Of a stretch of DNA of 64,000 bases, positions 18,900-27,631 are shown piece by piece. Each line of letters begins with the position of its first letter. Position 1 is the stretch's first letter. The notes under the pieces are model-generated. The model had not been told where the DNA came from and ran no database searches. It saw nothing but the letters and a program-made list of their open reading frames with translations. The position numbers were made by a program, and so were the translations under genes. The stretch covers positions 1 to 64,000 of the forward strand of contig QIAA01000049.1 in assembly GCA_003224905.1 (NCBI GenBank). Direction: 5' to 3'. This stretch comes from Acidobacteriota bacterium. Its GTDB lineage: Bacteria; Acidobacteriota; Terriglobia; Terriglobales; Acidobacteriaceae.

Positions 18900-19874
18900 C
18901 TACTTGTCAATCAGGATCGACGAGTAATCCACCATGATTCGAGTCAGAGGCGTATTCACTTTCGCCCACTGCTTGCTTTCGTAATACAGAGCGTACTCTA
19001 GGCGCATAGCCTTCACCGCAAGCGAACAGCCGGGTTTTTCCTTTCCCAATAGTGCATAACCGACTTCCTGCATGTACTCGCCTATCAGTTTCTCGAAACA
19101 AGCCAGCTGATGGGAGGGAAACTTAGTTTTCCAGCGCAGCACTGGCATGAAGTTTCCCTGCCGTAGCTCCTCTTCAAACGACGTTAGGAAGGCCTTGAAC
19201 GAATATCCACCTTGCTCAATTCGCCGGTAATCCAACTCCTGCTTGAGGAAGGGGCTTAGCTTTGCGAGAGTTTCATGCGCGTTGGTGATGAGCTCTTCAT
19301 AACGCACTTCCACGTATTGCGGTCCCAACCGAGAGCCATACTTTCGGGCTTTACGGACAATCCACTCCCAGTATAAACCAGCGGCTAGAAGGGACCTGCT
19401 CTTGTCCCACGGGAGGGGGCGGGTCCAGCCGCGCGCATCAAGCGATAGAGCCACATTACGGGGATCGCGCAGAATATGGATAAATCTCGCCTCCGGCAAA
19501 TCCCGATGAATGCGTAGCATATGTGGGATATTGGTGGGCGTCGAATCAATCCAGGACTCTGTTCTCTGCTTGCGCGCTACTTCATCCATTACGATGCGCA
19601 GAAAATCACTTGCGCCGTGACATTCGGCCACTACCTTCGCCTCGATTTCGTTGGCCTGTAAACCTGAGGCCCGGAAAGCCTTGCTCAGGAGCCAAGCTTG
19701 CATCATTTTCTTTGCGTTCTTGGCAACGCTTAAGTCTCCATAGATGGGTTCCAGCACGTCGAATACATTCATCTGCGTGTGGAATTCGGCGAAACTGCCT
19801 GAAGAGAGCAGGAGATTATACAGAAAGCTGGTGCCGGAGCGCGGACATCCCACGATGAACACGGGCGGCTTCAT
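18900..19874 (-). CDS. Sulfotransferase (2), Sulfotransfer_3 type
   Basis: 324 residues. PAPS-site signatures: VFIVGCPRSGTSFLYNLLLS at the N-terminus and FIHILRDPRNVALSLDARGW in the middle. It is a clear paralogue of the enzyme at 32974: both have AGLYWEWIVRKAR or its near-identical twin, DFLRIVMDEVAR/DFIRIVMDEIAR, and a C-terminal W-x-KVNTPL. Its ATG overlaps the TGA of a short upstream open stretch as ATGA. Acceptor unknown; the surrounding genes argue for the EPS repeat unit. Confidence 0.86.
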   Translation of the reverse strand: MKPPVFIVGCPRSGTSFLYNLLLSSGSFAEFHTQMNVFDVLEPIYGDLSVAKNAKKMMQAWLLSKAFRASGLQANEIEAKVVAECHGASDFLRIVMDEVARKQRTESWIDSTPTNIPHMLRIHRDLPEARFIHILRDPRNVALSLDARGWTRPLPWDKSRSLLAAGLYWEWIVRKARKYGSRLGPQYVEVRYEELITNAHETLAKLSPFLKQELDYRRIEQGGYSFKAFLTSFEEELRQGNFMPVLRWKTKFPSHQLACFEKLIGEYMQEVGYALLGKEKPGCSLAVKAMRLEYALYYESKQWAKVNTPLTRIMVDYSSILIDK

Positions 19875-20086
19875 ACCAACGACTGGCAGACTCCTCCATA
19901 GCTTGCAGGCGTCTGGGGGTGGCGGGAGCGGTCTAAGTTCACCAGATCCACGATGATTTGGTGTGGAGCCGAATAGGTTGAAGTCAGATTGTAGGTTGTT
20001 TCGATGATCACGATTTTGCCGCTTCTAACCGCGTGCTCGAGACGCATGGAAAGCAGCGATCCGATGTGAGGGAATTGCTTCCTCAA
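19871..20086 (-). CDS. Possible small coupled ORF or gene tail (unrecognised)
   Basis: A 71-codon frame (TTG start; the frame stays open back to about 20164) ends in TGA overlapping the sulfotransferase ATG as ATGA, as coupled genes do in this locus. The predicted product includes SGKIVIIETTYNLTSTYSAP and looks protein-like in composition, but no family was recognised, there is no good start codon and no clear ribosome-binding site. It may be the surviving C-terminus of a deleted gene. Low certainty. Confidence 0.25.
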   Translation of the reverse strand: MRKQFPHIGSLLSMRLEHAVRSGKIVIIETTYNLTSTYSAPHQIIVDLVNLDRSRHPQTPASYGGVCQSLV

Positions 20087-20380
20087 TGTATCACCCGACT
20101 TACTGTGCCTTGAAACACTATATGCTTCAGAACCTCGGCTCCAGTGTACCCAGACGCAAAATCTCAGAGCACTGACTCAGAGCCTGGTCTCGAGTCTCAG
20201 ACCTCTAAAATGTTAGTCACGCTAAGATTAACATGGTGAAAGGCAGCGGTGACTTGCCGTCGCAGCGCGAATGGAAATTCGGTTGATAGACGGGAGCGCC
20301 GTACATGTGCCTTCGATGGACGCGAGAAGTTGCGACACAGAAGCTTAGGTTGCGCCAGGTCGGGTCACGGTATTTATCGC
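20087..20380. other. Intergenic stretch without recognised gene
   Basis: No convincing coding frame, hairpin with a T-run, or repeat was seen between the short open stretch upstream of the sulfotransferase and the end of the propeller gene. The promoter for the minus-strand sulfotransferase run should lie here, but no good -35/-10 pair stood out. Confidence 0.4.
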
Positions 20381-21988
20381 TTATTTCAATTCCACTACGA
20401 ACACATCTGCGCGGTATCCATGGCCATTCATGCTGCCCACTGTACAAGGTCCAGAGCTGCCATTTTCACAACCCAGCGTGTTCATCCAGTCGGAAGTAAA
20501 GATGCTGAAGCGGCCGGTCTGCGAAATTTGGCCGATGGCCCACTTGGCGTTGAACCGCTGGTTGCGGCCTGAGGTGAATGTGTGGTGCTCCCGGCGCACG
20601 CCGGATCCATCAAAGGGAAAAATCAGCCCTTCGTCATACCAGGCTGCAGGAAAAGGGAAGATAGGGGCTCCCGCCTCTGTAATCGAAGCGGAGATCGAAT
20701 AATACGGCACCGTGTCCGTTCCCTTATTGTTATTCCAAGACATATGTTGGTCGAAGGGCACGGCTACTTGCGACATGTCGATCAGTGGCGTAATCAATGA
20801 GATTTTCGTCACTTGCGTATACGGCCGAATATGGCTCGCCCCCAGCACCGGATCACCATCATTGTTGATCCAGTGTGTAAAGCCATCTACCCAGTGTCCA
20901 GTACAGAGGCCGCCAACCGGGCATATCTGGATGCTGGTTGTTCCGGCCCGCCAGAAGTAGGGCCGGGGCGGACAGGAGATGATGGACGTGCATTTGTTAT
21001 GGGAGAGAAGAAGCTGAGAATTATTTCGTGATCCGCTGATGTTGTGCAGCGTGAAACGATAGGGAACGTTAATGATTCCCACCTGTCCCCAATTGCCGGT
21101 CACTTTCCCGGTTGCTGTATTCAGCAGCGAGCAGCCGCTGCCGACTTTATAGACTGCCACATAGATTCCAGTCTCCTGGCCTCCGGAATTCGAAAACGCA
21201 ATCGAGAAGGTCTGATCCGCTGCCCCCACGTTCATGGCCGAGTGCCAAGTAGACGTGAAGCCGGTCGGCAGGCAATTCTTTGCTGCGGCAAAGTCGAAGA
21301 CAACTTGCGCCACCGGAGCCTTGCTCCGGTCTGTCAAGTCGAATTTCAACAACCGGGTGTTCCGGACGCCATAAATCCAGTTGGGGTTCATTCGACTCCA
21401 CTGTAATCCAGTGAAGGGAAATGACAATCCTCCCCGTGCCGGATAGAGGTTTGAGAACGGACGTGAAACGGTTAAATGTTCCGGGTCCCAGCCCAGCACA
21501 TAGGTGGTGCCCACGGTCGAAGTCACCTCGAACATGGTGTCGTTGGTGTTCCAGACGTTGGCGTACGCGCTGCCCCCTCCGGCGGTGACGAACGACGTGA
21601 AGCAATAGGAATGCTGCGCGGCACAGATCTTCAGATGAGGATCCGTATCCACATCGGTAACTCGGATGATTTCGGTTCCAAAGTCTGGATCCGTGATGAT
21701 CGTGCCTTCACCCCTTACGCCCCCAACATTCGGCACGGGCTCGGGTAATTTGGCCACCCGCAGATCTCTGCGGGCACACGGATAGGTTGGCGGACCGCAA
21801 CTGGTTTGTGTCAATGTGGCGGTATCGATAGGAATCATCGCAAATAGATTCCCCAACCGCTGAAAGGCGGGCGCGAGCTTTAGCGACGAACCCGCCGCCC
21901 CATTGGCGGATGTGATCAAGGCGACGATCATCGCCGCCGTTAGAACGAGAAGCACGCGACTGCACATACGGCGCAGGAGAGTGAACAT
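20381..21988 (-). CDS. Secreted propeller-like protein, paralogue A (function unknown)
   Basis: 535 residues, ATG with AAGGG upstream. N-terminal signal peptide (VLLVLTAAMIVALITSANGA). Then a domain of about 460 residues shared with the proteins at 23708 and 35256: SCGPPTYPCARRDLRV, IITDPDFGTEIIRVTDVDTD, WNTNDTMF, LHNISGSRNN, GHWVDGFTHWINNDGDP, QISQTGRFSIFTSDWMNTLG, ending DVFVVELK. The repeating short W/D-x-D pieces and the 'T-D-W' pattern suggest a beta-propeller, and conserved Cys pairs suggest an oxidising, exported location. No catalytic motif recognised. It lies 190 bp downstream of the flippase on the same strand. Confidence 0.8.
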   Translation of the reverse strand: MFTLLRRMCSRVLLVLTAAMIVALITSANGAAGSSLKLAPAFQRLGNLFAMIPIDTATLTQTSCGPPTYPCARRDLRVAKLPEPVPNVGGVRGEGTIITDPDFGTEIIRVTDVDTDPHLKICAAQHSYCFTSFVTAGGGSAYANVWNTNDTMFEVTSTVGTTYVLGWDPEHLTVSRPFSNLYPARGGLSFPFTGLQWSRMNPNWIYGVRNTRLLKFDLTDRSKAPVAQVVFDFAAAKNCLPTGFTSTWHSAMNVGAADQTFSIAFSNSGGQETGIYVAVYKVGSGCSLLNTATGKVTGNWGQVGIINVPYRFTLHNISGSRNNSQLLLSHNKCTSIISCPPRPYFWRAGTTSIQICPVGGLCTGHWVDGFTHWINNDGDPVLGASHIRPYTQVTKISLITPLIDMSQVAVPFDQHMSWNNNKGTDTVPYYSISASITEAGAPIFPFPAAWYDEGLIFPFDGSGVRREHHTFTSGRNQRFNAKWAIGQISQTGRFSIFTSDWMNTLGCENGSSGPCTVGSMNGHGYRADVFVVELK

Positions 21989-22178
21989 GAAAACCCTTGA
22001 AGGATGAAATTTACGAATAGAGATCGGTGCTCGCTGCCGGAAATTTAGTGCAGAAAGAAGTTACACACTAGATCTCAAGGGAACTAAAACCTTCAGCACG
22101 CGGAGGTATTAGGAGTTTCGGCGATGGGGAATCTGTCGGAAAGGTCGGTAAGAAATGGGTATGCAGGTTGCCGCGTAC

Positions 22179-23711
22179 TCATGCCGACCTTGCCTGGCGT
22201 ATTACTCCAAGGAAGGCAAAAACGCGGCTGCGGTGCAGCAGCAGTACGGTAGAAGCATAAATGATCATGCCGACGGCGATCTCAAGAAACAAACGTGTCA
22301 GAATTGGCAGTCTTCCTACGCTCACCCATTTTAGAAGTCCCACCCCCACAGCCATGGCCACAACGCCGTCTCCAGCGGGACGCAAGGCAGCAAGGTATTC
22401 TCCGATATTCATTTCAATGGTGCGAAACGTCTTCCAATAGAGCGGCAAGGCTACCGTTGGGTAAGCAATTACCCAAGCCCAGGCGATTCCAGTAAGGCCC
22501 CAGTGGCTTCCTATCACGAACGCTATGGGAAGGCTTAGAAGACCACGAAGGTCATTCCACATGACAAAGCGGGCGTTACCCACAGCGGTTAGTACCTTTG
22601 GCAGGAGTGCCACGATCGATCGGAATGTCGTGTACATGGCAAGAATCTCTAAAGGTGCCACGACCGGATACCACTTCTGCCCCATGACCAAAGGAATTAG
22701 GTCCCTTGCCACTAGGGCGAGTCCAATTGTCGCTGGAAAGGTCGCGAGTGCCAGCGCTTCGGTCAACGTGCGTACATAACGCCGCAGGGCGGCAGGATCC
22801 TTCTGCACCGTTGCCAGATAGCTGGGAAGGACCGTGGTTACTAAAGTGGTCAATTTTTCGAGCGGCACATTGGCCAGATTCCAAGCTAGACCGTAATATC
22901 CCAGAGCCGCCTTGCCCAGCACTCGACCAGCCGTGACATTATCAAGCCTCTCATAGGCAGACCAAGCAACGACCGAAACCAAAACATGCCAGCCAAATAA
23001 CAAAGGACGCCGCAGTGCAGCCAAATGTGGTATGGCGAAGCGGTGCGGTCGGAAGCACACAACCAAAACTGAGCGTACGGTATAGCCCAGCAGGTTGCCC
23101 AACACGAGAGCCCAATAGCCCATTCCAAAGTAGGCCATCGATAGCGTGGCCGTGGCAGAGACCACGGCGAGGATGGCCTCAAACCACGCCGTTAATCCAA
23201 AGCGCATTTCCTTGCAGAGCAATGCTTCGGAGACCACTTTGAAGCCGAGAGGAATGAGAGCAGTGCAGCTCACAATCACTACGGGAGCCAGCACCTCGGT
23301 TTTGAAGAATGCGGCGAGCGGTTTTGCGAGAAGGGTGCCTAATCCGCAGGCGGCAAACCCCAGGAGTACGCCAACCGAGTTCAGCTGTGCGATCTGATCG
23401 TCGGTGAGATCACGTAAGGTGATGATGCTTTGACCGATGCCGAATTCCCCAAGAACTCGTAGGTATGGCCAAAGAATGATCGCCATCGCCGCAATGCCAA
23501 AGTCCGCGGGCGTCAAAAGCCGGACAGTGATGAGAAATGAAGCCCAACTGAAGAGTTGACTGGTCCAGTTGGCTACCGCCCTCCAAGCCAGGCTGTGGGC
23601 CAGGGAGCGATCCATTTTCCGTGCCAACGGAACCGCACTTGAGATTACAGGTGAGATTTCGGTCTCGGGGCCTGCAGCGACCGCCTTAAAATCCGAGCCC
23701 GCTCCTTTCAC
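22179..23711 (-). CDS. Polysaccharide flippase, Wzx/WzxC type (MOP superfamily)
   Basis: 510 residues with about 12-14 membrane helices. The N-terminal LAWRAVANWTSQLFSWASFL and RLLTPADFGIAAMA are typical for WzxC-like flippases, as is RLDNVTAGRVLGKAALGYYG in the middle. It moves the lipid-linked repeat unit across the inner membrane. GTG start overlaps the stop of the propeller gene upstream as GTGA, so translation of the two is probably coupled. A degraded copy of its C-terminus is at 44035-44268. Confidence 0.88.
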   Translation of the reverse strand: MKGAGSDFKAVAAGPETEISPVISSAVPLARKMDRSLAHSLAWRAVANWTSQLFSWASFLITVRLLTPADFGIAAMAIILWPYLRVLGEFGIGQSIITLRDLTDDQIAQLNSVGVLLGFAACGLGTLLAKPLAAFFKTEVLAPVVIVSCTALIPLGFKVVSEALLCKEMRFGLTAWFEAILAVVSATATLSMAYFGMGYWALVLGNLLGYTVRSVLVVCFRPHRFAIPHLAALRRPLLFGWHVLVSVVAWSAYERLDNVTAGRVLGKAALGYYGLAWNLANVPLEKLTTLVTTVLPSYLATVQKDPAALRRYVRTLTEALALATFPATIGLALVARDLIPLVMGQKWYPVVAPLEILAMYTTFRSIVALLPKVLTAVGNARFVMWNDLRGLLSLPIAFVIGSHWGLTGIAWAWVIAYPTVALPLYWKTFRTIEMNIGEYLAALRPAGDGVVAMAVGVGLLKWVSVGRLPILTRLFLEIAVGMIIYASTVLLLHRSRVFAFLGVIRQARSA

Positions 23712-25195
23712 CGCAGCTCCACAATAAAGACGTCGGTACGGTATTGCTTGCCCTTAGGTCCGAGCCCCAACTGATCTTGCCAATCCGAAGTGAACATGAA
23801 GAATCGTCCGTCCTGCGACACGTTGCCTCGGGGGGTCGACCAGAAGCCATTCCTGGCCGTACTGTAGGTATGCGCAAAGCGCCACACCGTCGAGCCCTTG
23901 CCATCCGTCTCCACGCAATCGATTTCATTCTCCCAAGGCCCATTTACCAGAAGAGGCGTACCTGGAGAATTGGGATTCCCCGGACGGTAAGTTGAGAAGC
24001 AGGCAGGAGTGTCATCCTGCGAGTTGGCATAGTTCCATGAAACGTGGTAGTCATACCATCCGATCAGAGGTGGCATTGGTCCGAGGAGCGGTTTTATAGC
24101 GCTGAGATTATTCAGTGGGCGAACCACAAATTCCAGGGGATGAACACGGTTGGGAGAGTTTAGCAAGTGCGAATAACCCATGGCATGGTGACCGAGGCAG
24201 TGATCTGCTTTATTGGCGCAGAGGGTCACGTTCATCGTGTCGAGCTGCCAGAAGGTCGGCCCTTTTCCGCCGCCCGAGATCTCCACGAATTCTCCTGATT
24301 TAGAAATGTGCGCGTCGTGGATTGTGAAACGGCGGGAATCTGTAATCCTTCCCTTCGGGCCCCACTGTCCCCCGATCTCGCCCGTCTGCGTGTTGTACCA
24401 GCGACAACCAAGACGGCGATCGTAAACGTAAAGTAGGTAATTCCGGTCCTGCTGAGGCCCGAAGACGCTGATCATGCGGCTGTCGTCAGCACTCACAGAG
24501 ATGCCGGCACTCCAGTCCGAAGGTTGAAGTGCAAAACAACTCGATGGGTTGTGTACGGTGGTGAGCCTTTCGCTGGCAGTGTCATACTCCTGAAAAACCG
24601 GGTTCCGGGCTGACACTGCATAGAGCAGATTCCGCTGCCTGTAACTGAATTGCGCAGTTCCCCGCCAGGGCACCTTCAGCTTGCCGGTTTTGCGGATCGT
24701 CATGCTAATCGGATTGAAGTCGTAGAGCCAAATGCCTCCGCTCCGCTCACCGATGATAAATCTTGTACTATCTGTGTTCCAGGTGTTCTGCTCAGCCGAG
24801 GCGGACGCGTTGAAGGAGGCTCCGCTGTGCCGCGCATCGGTCGCGCCATCGGTCACACGAGCGATGCGCGAACCGAATGTGGGATCGGTGATGATGGATC
24901 CCGCCGGTCCGAGGGCGGGGGGGGCTGCCGGGTAAGGCTCAACCCGCCGATCTGTCCGGGCACAATAGGAGGGAGGGCCACATGTTTTCACCGATGATTG
25001 GGCCGCGCCGTTGATTGGCCTGACGAGCAGAACCACGCACAGGAGTAGTGCCGGACGATCCAACCTCGGCCAAGGACTCAGACGGGAGCATCTATAGGTT
25101 TGGCAACGGTAGCGTGAAGCAACATGGCTCCGATTGGGTCCGCCAGAACTGCCAGCGACGTCCAACGCAATGATTTGCTTCTCCGCCGGTGTCAT
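23708..25195 (-). CDS. Secreted propeller-like protein, paralogue B (function unknown)
   Basis: About 495 residues from ATG 25195; a TTG at 25063 would instead place the signal peptide (LLLCVVLLVRPINGAAQ) right at the N-terminus and may be the true start. Shared family domain: CGPPSYCARTDRRVEPYP, IITDPTFGSRIARVTD, WNTDSTRFIIG, WDTxQTGEIGGQWG-like segment, GNVSQDGRFFMFTSDWQDQLG, ending DVFIVELR. It is more diverged than paralogues A and C. The stop overlaps the flippase GTG (GTGA), so a secreted protein and a flippase share an operon. Function unknown; polymer binding or export assistance is a guess from position. Confidence 0.78.
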   Translation of the reverse strand: MTPAEKQIIALDVAGSSGGPNRSHVASRYRCQTYRCSRLSPWPRLDRPALLLCVVLLVRPINGAAQSSVKTCGPPSYCARTDRRVEPYPAAPPALGPAGSIITDPTFGSRIARVTDGATDARHSGASFNASASAEQNTWNTDSTRFIIGERSGGIWLYDFNPISMTIRKTGKLKVPWRGTAQFSYRQRNLLYAVSARNPVFQEYDTASERLTTVHNPSSCFALQPSDWSAGISVSADDSRMISVFGPQQDRNYLLYVYDRRLGCRWYNTQTGEIGGQWGPKGRITDSRRFTIHDAHISKSGEFVEISGGGKGPTFWQLDTMNVTLCANKADHCLGHHAMGYSHLLNSPNRVHPLEFVVRPLNNLSAIKPLLGPMPPLIGWYDYHVSWNYANSQDDTPACFSTYRPGNPNSPGTPLLVNGPWENEIDCVETDGKGSTVWRFAHTYSTARNGFWSTPRGNVSQDGRFFMFTSDWQDQLGLGPKGKQYRTDVFIVELR

Positions 25196-25557
25196 GCTAT
25201 GTGGCAGGCAACTGATCCGACGGGAAACCCTCGACAGAAACAGTATCAAACTCCTGGTACGAATCGGTTAACAACTTCGGGTCACATTGGCGACTGTCTT
25301 GGCTAAATGTGCATGGTCGTTGGCAGCGGGAGCTCTGCACAACTGGATAGGCTTGTACACATGGGTGGCTCAGTATACCATCAACTTAAAGTAGGCGCGC
25401 GCAGGAAAAGGACGACCGTGGCCGCTTGCTGCCGTACCAAATCGACCTCTCGATACCACCCCTCGTGCTTCGGAACTCCCGGAGCGGCGCCTCGTGGAAG
25501 GTGCCCCTGTCAGGGAGGAACAAGTCGTGGCGGCGCAGGCTAGACGAGAAACCGACC
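25196..25557. other. Divergent intergenic region
   Basis: This stretch separates the minus-strand propeller/flippase genes from the plus-strand phosphatase gene and should hold two promoters. The only candidate seen is a weak plus-strand pair (TTGTAC and TATACC around 25350-25376, 15-base spacer), too poor to call. Some of it may be coding if either neighbouring gene starts earlier than given. Confidence 0.35.
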
Positions 25558-26271
25558 TTGAGGGGGCGGACTAATGCGACCATTCGAGCTCTCGCAAGGA
25601 GGGTCTTGCCCAATCGCATCATCGACGAAATGATCAGGTATCGCAGGTTCCGTAAAGGTGAGCGTTCAACCTACGTGAGGCTCAGAGTGTTAGACGGCCT
25701 AGGTGTGTGGAATGGCCGGAACGGACGAATTCTGCGCAGGGCTCATTCACTGCTTTTCGTTTGCTTTGGGAACATCATCCGGAGTCCGATGTGCGAAGCG
25801 CTTATGAAGCGAGCGGTTGCAGGTCACCCTCACGCCCATGTCACAGTAACCTCGGCCGGCTTGCATGCTACTGCCGGTAAAGCTGCCCATCCTTGGGCCA
25901 TCACCGCGGCGCAAGAACTTGGCCTCTCCCTGAAAGAGCACGGCGCCCGCGAGCTTACTTCAGAGATGATGGACCAGGCAGATGCCGTTTTCGCAATGGA
26001 TTATCAAAATCGGGTTGAGTTGCTTTCCCGTTACCCACAAGCAAAAAGCAAAATCCTGATGTTAGGTGGCTATGGCGGAAATGAGTGTTCCTCTCTAGAA
26101 ATACGCGATCCTTATGATGGAGACCAGCAGGAAGTTCGGCGTTGTTATCAACTTCTCCAGGTGTGCGTCACGAAAATTGCTTGCACAATGTTGCAGTTAT
26201 CGCAGCATGACGCCACTCCATACCAGGTGAAGACGACCGCGGACGCCGGAGCAGAACGCGACTGCTGCTAA
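25558..26271 (+). CDS. Low-molecular-weight protein tyrosine phosphatase with N-terminal extension
   Basis: About 237 residues from TTG 25558; an in-frame TTG at 25426 and an ATG at 25630 are alternatives. The LMW-PTP domain begins at about residue 63 with the P-loop VCFGNIIRSPMCEAL (C-x5-R-S) and ends with the general-acid loop IRDPYDGD. In Gram-negative EPS systems such Wzb-type enzymes dephosphorylate the Wzc tyrosine kinase; no Wzc is in the window, so it should lie upstream. The N-terminal 60 residues are unusual for the family: ALARRVLPNRIIDEM plus RKGE closely match the N-terminus of the sulfotransferase at 41056. Confidence 0.82.
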   Translation: MRGRTNATIRALARRVLPNRIIDEMIRYRRFRKGERSTYVRLRVLDGLGVWNGRNGRILRRAHSLLFVCFGNIIRSPMCEALMKRAVAGHPHAHVTVTSAGLHATAGKAAHPWAITAAQELGLSLKEHGARELTSEMMDQADAVFAMDYQNRVELLSRYPQAKSKILMLGGYGGNECSSLEIRDPYDGDQQEVRRCYQLLQVCVTKIACTMLQLSQHDATPYQVKTTADAGAERDCC

Positions 26272-26455
26272 TATGGGAAATGCTTCCGCAAATTGGAACC
26301 ATTGCGCCAAGACGCTCGAATGGATTGGCTACACCCCTAGAATATGATTGTCTCACCATTCGTGGGGCCGGAACCGCACCGGCAGCAGAGACTGCTCCAG
26401 GCGCGCTCGTCCAGCTCTGGTGTTTGAATCCTTCGTCCTGCGCCGGATTGAGAGA

Positions 26456-27631
26456 GTGACGATTAGTCCAACCAATTCAGGTGCGACGACAGAGCATCCT
26501 GCTAACGCGCCTTCTCCCCCCGCTTTCGTGGTCACCTCCCAGACTGGTGGTGTGGAGGTCATCGATCGAATCGCAGAGGCGTGGCGGGCTCTCTGCTCGG
26601 AATCATCAAACGATGAACCTTTTTATCACCCGGAGTGGATCGCCGCACACATCCGCGCCTTTTTCCCTGGGGCAACGGTGGTTGTCATTACTGCCAGCTT
26701 AAATAGAAAGCTGCGCATGGTGCTTCCTTTACTCAAGGATAATGCGCTCATTTGCGGAGTGCCGCTTCGACGGCTTCGCTCTCCCGTCAACAGTCACTCG
26801 GGCCGATTTGACCTTGTCCGGCCGGGGGGTGAGGAAGGGAATGCTGCTGTTGCGGCGGTCTGTGGCTACCTGGCAGCGCTGCCGGGTTGTGACTTGCTGC
26901 AGTTCGACGAAGTCCCGGAATCGGGGGTTCTGGAAACGCTGATAGAGTTGGCGCGGACGAGCGGTCTGAATACGGCAAAAGTGCCCATGCGACCCAATCC
27001 ATATGTTTCGCTGCCATCGACGCCTGACTTGTTGAAACAGTTGCCGCGCAATGCCCGGTTGCGAACCAAACTAAGGCAAGTGCGGCGGGAACTTGCCGAA
27101 AAGGGTACCCTGCACCTTCGCCGGATAGAAACTGCGGATCAAAAAGCCTTGCAGCGCTTCTACGAGTTGGAGGCAAAGGGTTGGAAGGGACGTGAGCGAA
27201 GTGCCATCGCCTGCAATACGAAAACCCGTCAATTCTACGATGAAGTGGCTGACACAGCTGCCCGCTACGGTTATTTGTCGCTGTACATGCTCGAATTCAA
27301 CAACGAACTGTTGGCAGCCCACTTTGGACTATCGCACCGGGGGCATTACTACTCGCCGAAAGTCGCGCACGATGAACAGCGGCGCGACTGGGCGCCCGGG
27401 CATTTATTAGTCAGCGAGATTCTGCAGGATTGCTGCGGGCGGGGCATCGAAGGATATGACATCCTTGGCCCGAATGATGACTGGAAAATGAAATGGACCG
27501 CCGAGACGCGGCGGAAAAACACCTATTTCATTTTTCGGAAGGGACTCCGAAGCAAGCTCGCTTATAGCATCCGATTCAAGCTGAGGCCCCTTGCCATAAG
27601 TTGGGTACGCAGCCGGCGACGGCCTCAATGA
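26456..27631 (+). CDS. GNAT-fold acyltransferase, CelD/BcsL type (2)
   Basis: About 391 residues from GTG 26456; a TTG at 26348 extends the frame but gives a low-complexity Arg-rich N-terminus. Same double-GNAT architecture as the gene at 15687: N-terminal DEPFYHPEWIAAHIRAFFPG, C-terminal LLAAHFGLSHRGHYYSP and IEGYDILGPNDDWKMKW, where the D-x-L-G signature aligns with the other copy. Stop and next start overlap (ATGA), coupling it to an ATP-grasp protein. Likely transfers an acyl or aminoacyl group to a precursor of the EPS. Confidence 0.78.
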   Translation: MTISPTNSGATTEHPANAPSPPAFVVTSQTGGVEVIDRIAEAWRALCSESSNDEPFYHPEWIAAHIRAFFPGATVVVITASLNRKLRMVLPLLKDNALICGVPLRRLRSPVNSHSGRFDLVRPGGEEGNAAVAAVCGYLAALPGCDLLQFDEVPESGVLETLIELARTSGLNTAKVPMRPNPYVSLPSTPDLLKQLPRNARLRTKLRQVRRELAEKGTLHLRRIETADQKALQRFYELEAKGWKGRERSAIACNTKTRQFYDEVADTAARYGYLSLYMLEFNNELLAAHFGLSHRGHYYSPKVAHDEQRRDWAPGHLLVSEILQDCCGRGIEGYDILGPNDDWKMKWTAETRRKNTYFIFRKGLRSKLAYSIRFKLRPLAISWVRSRRRPQ

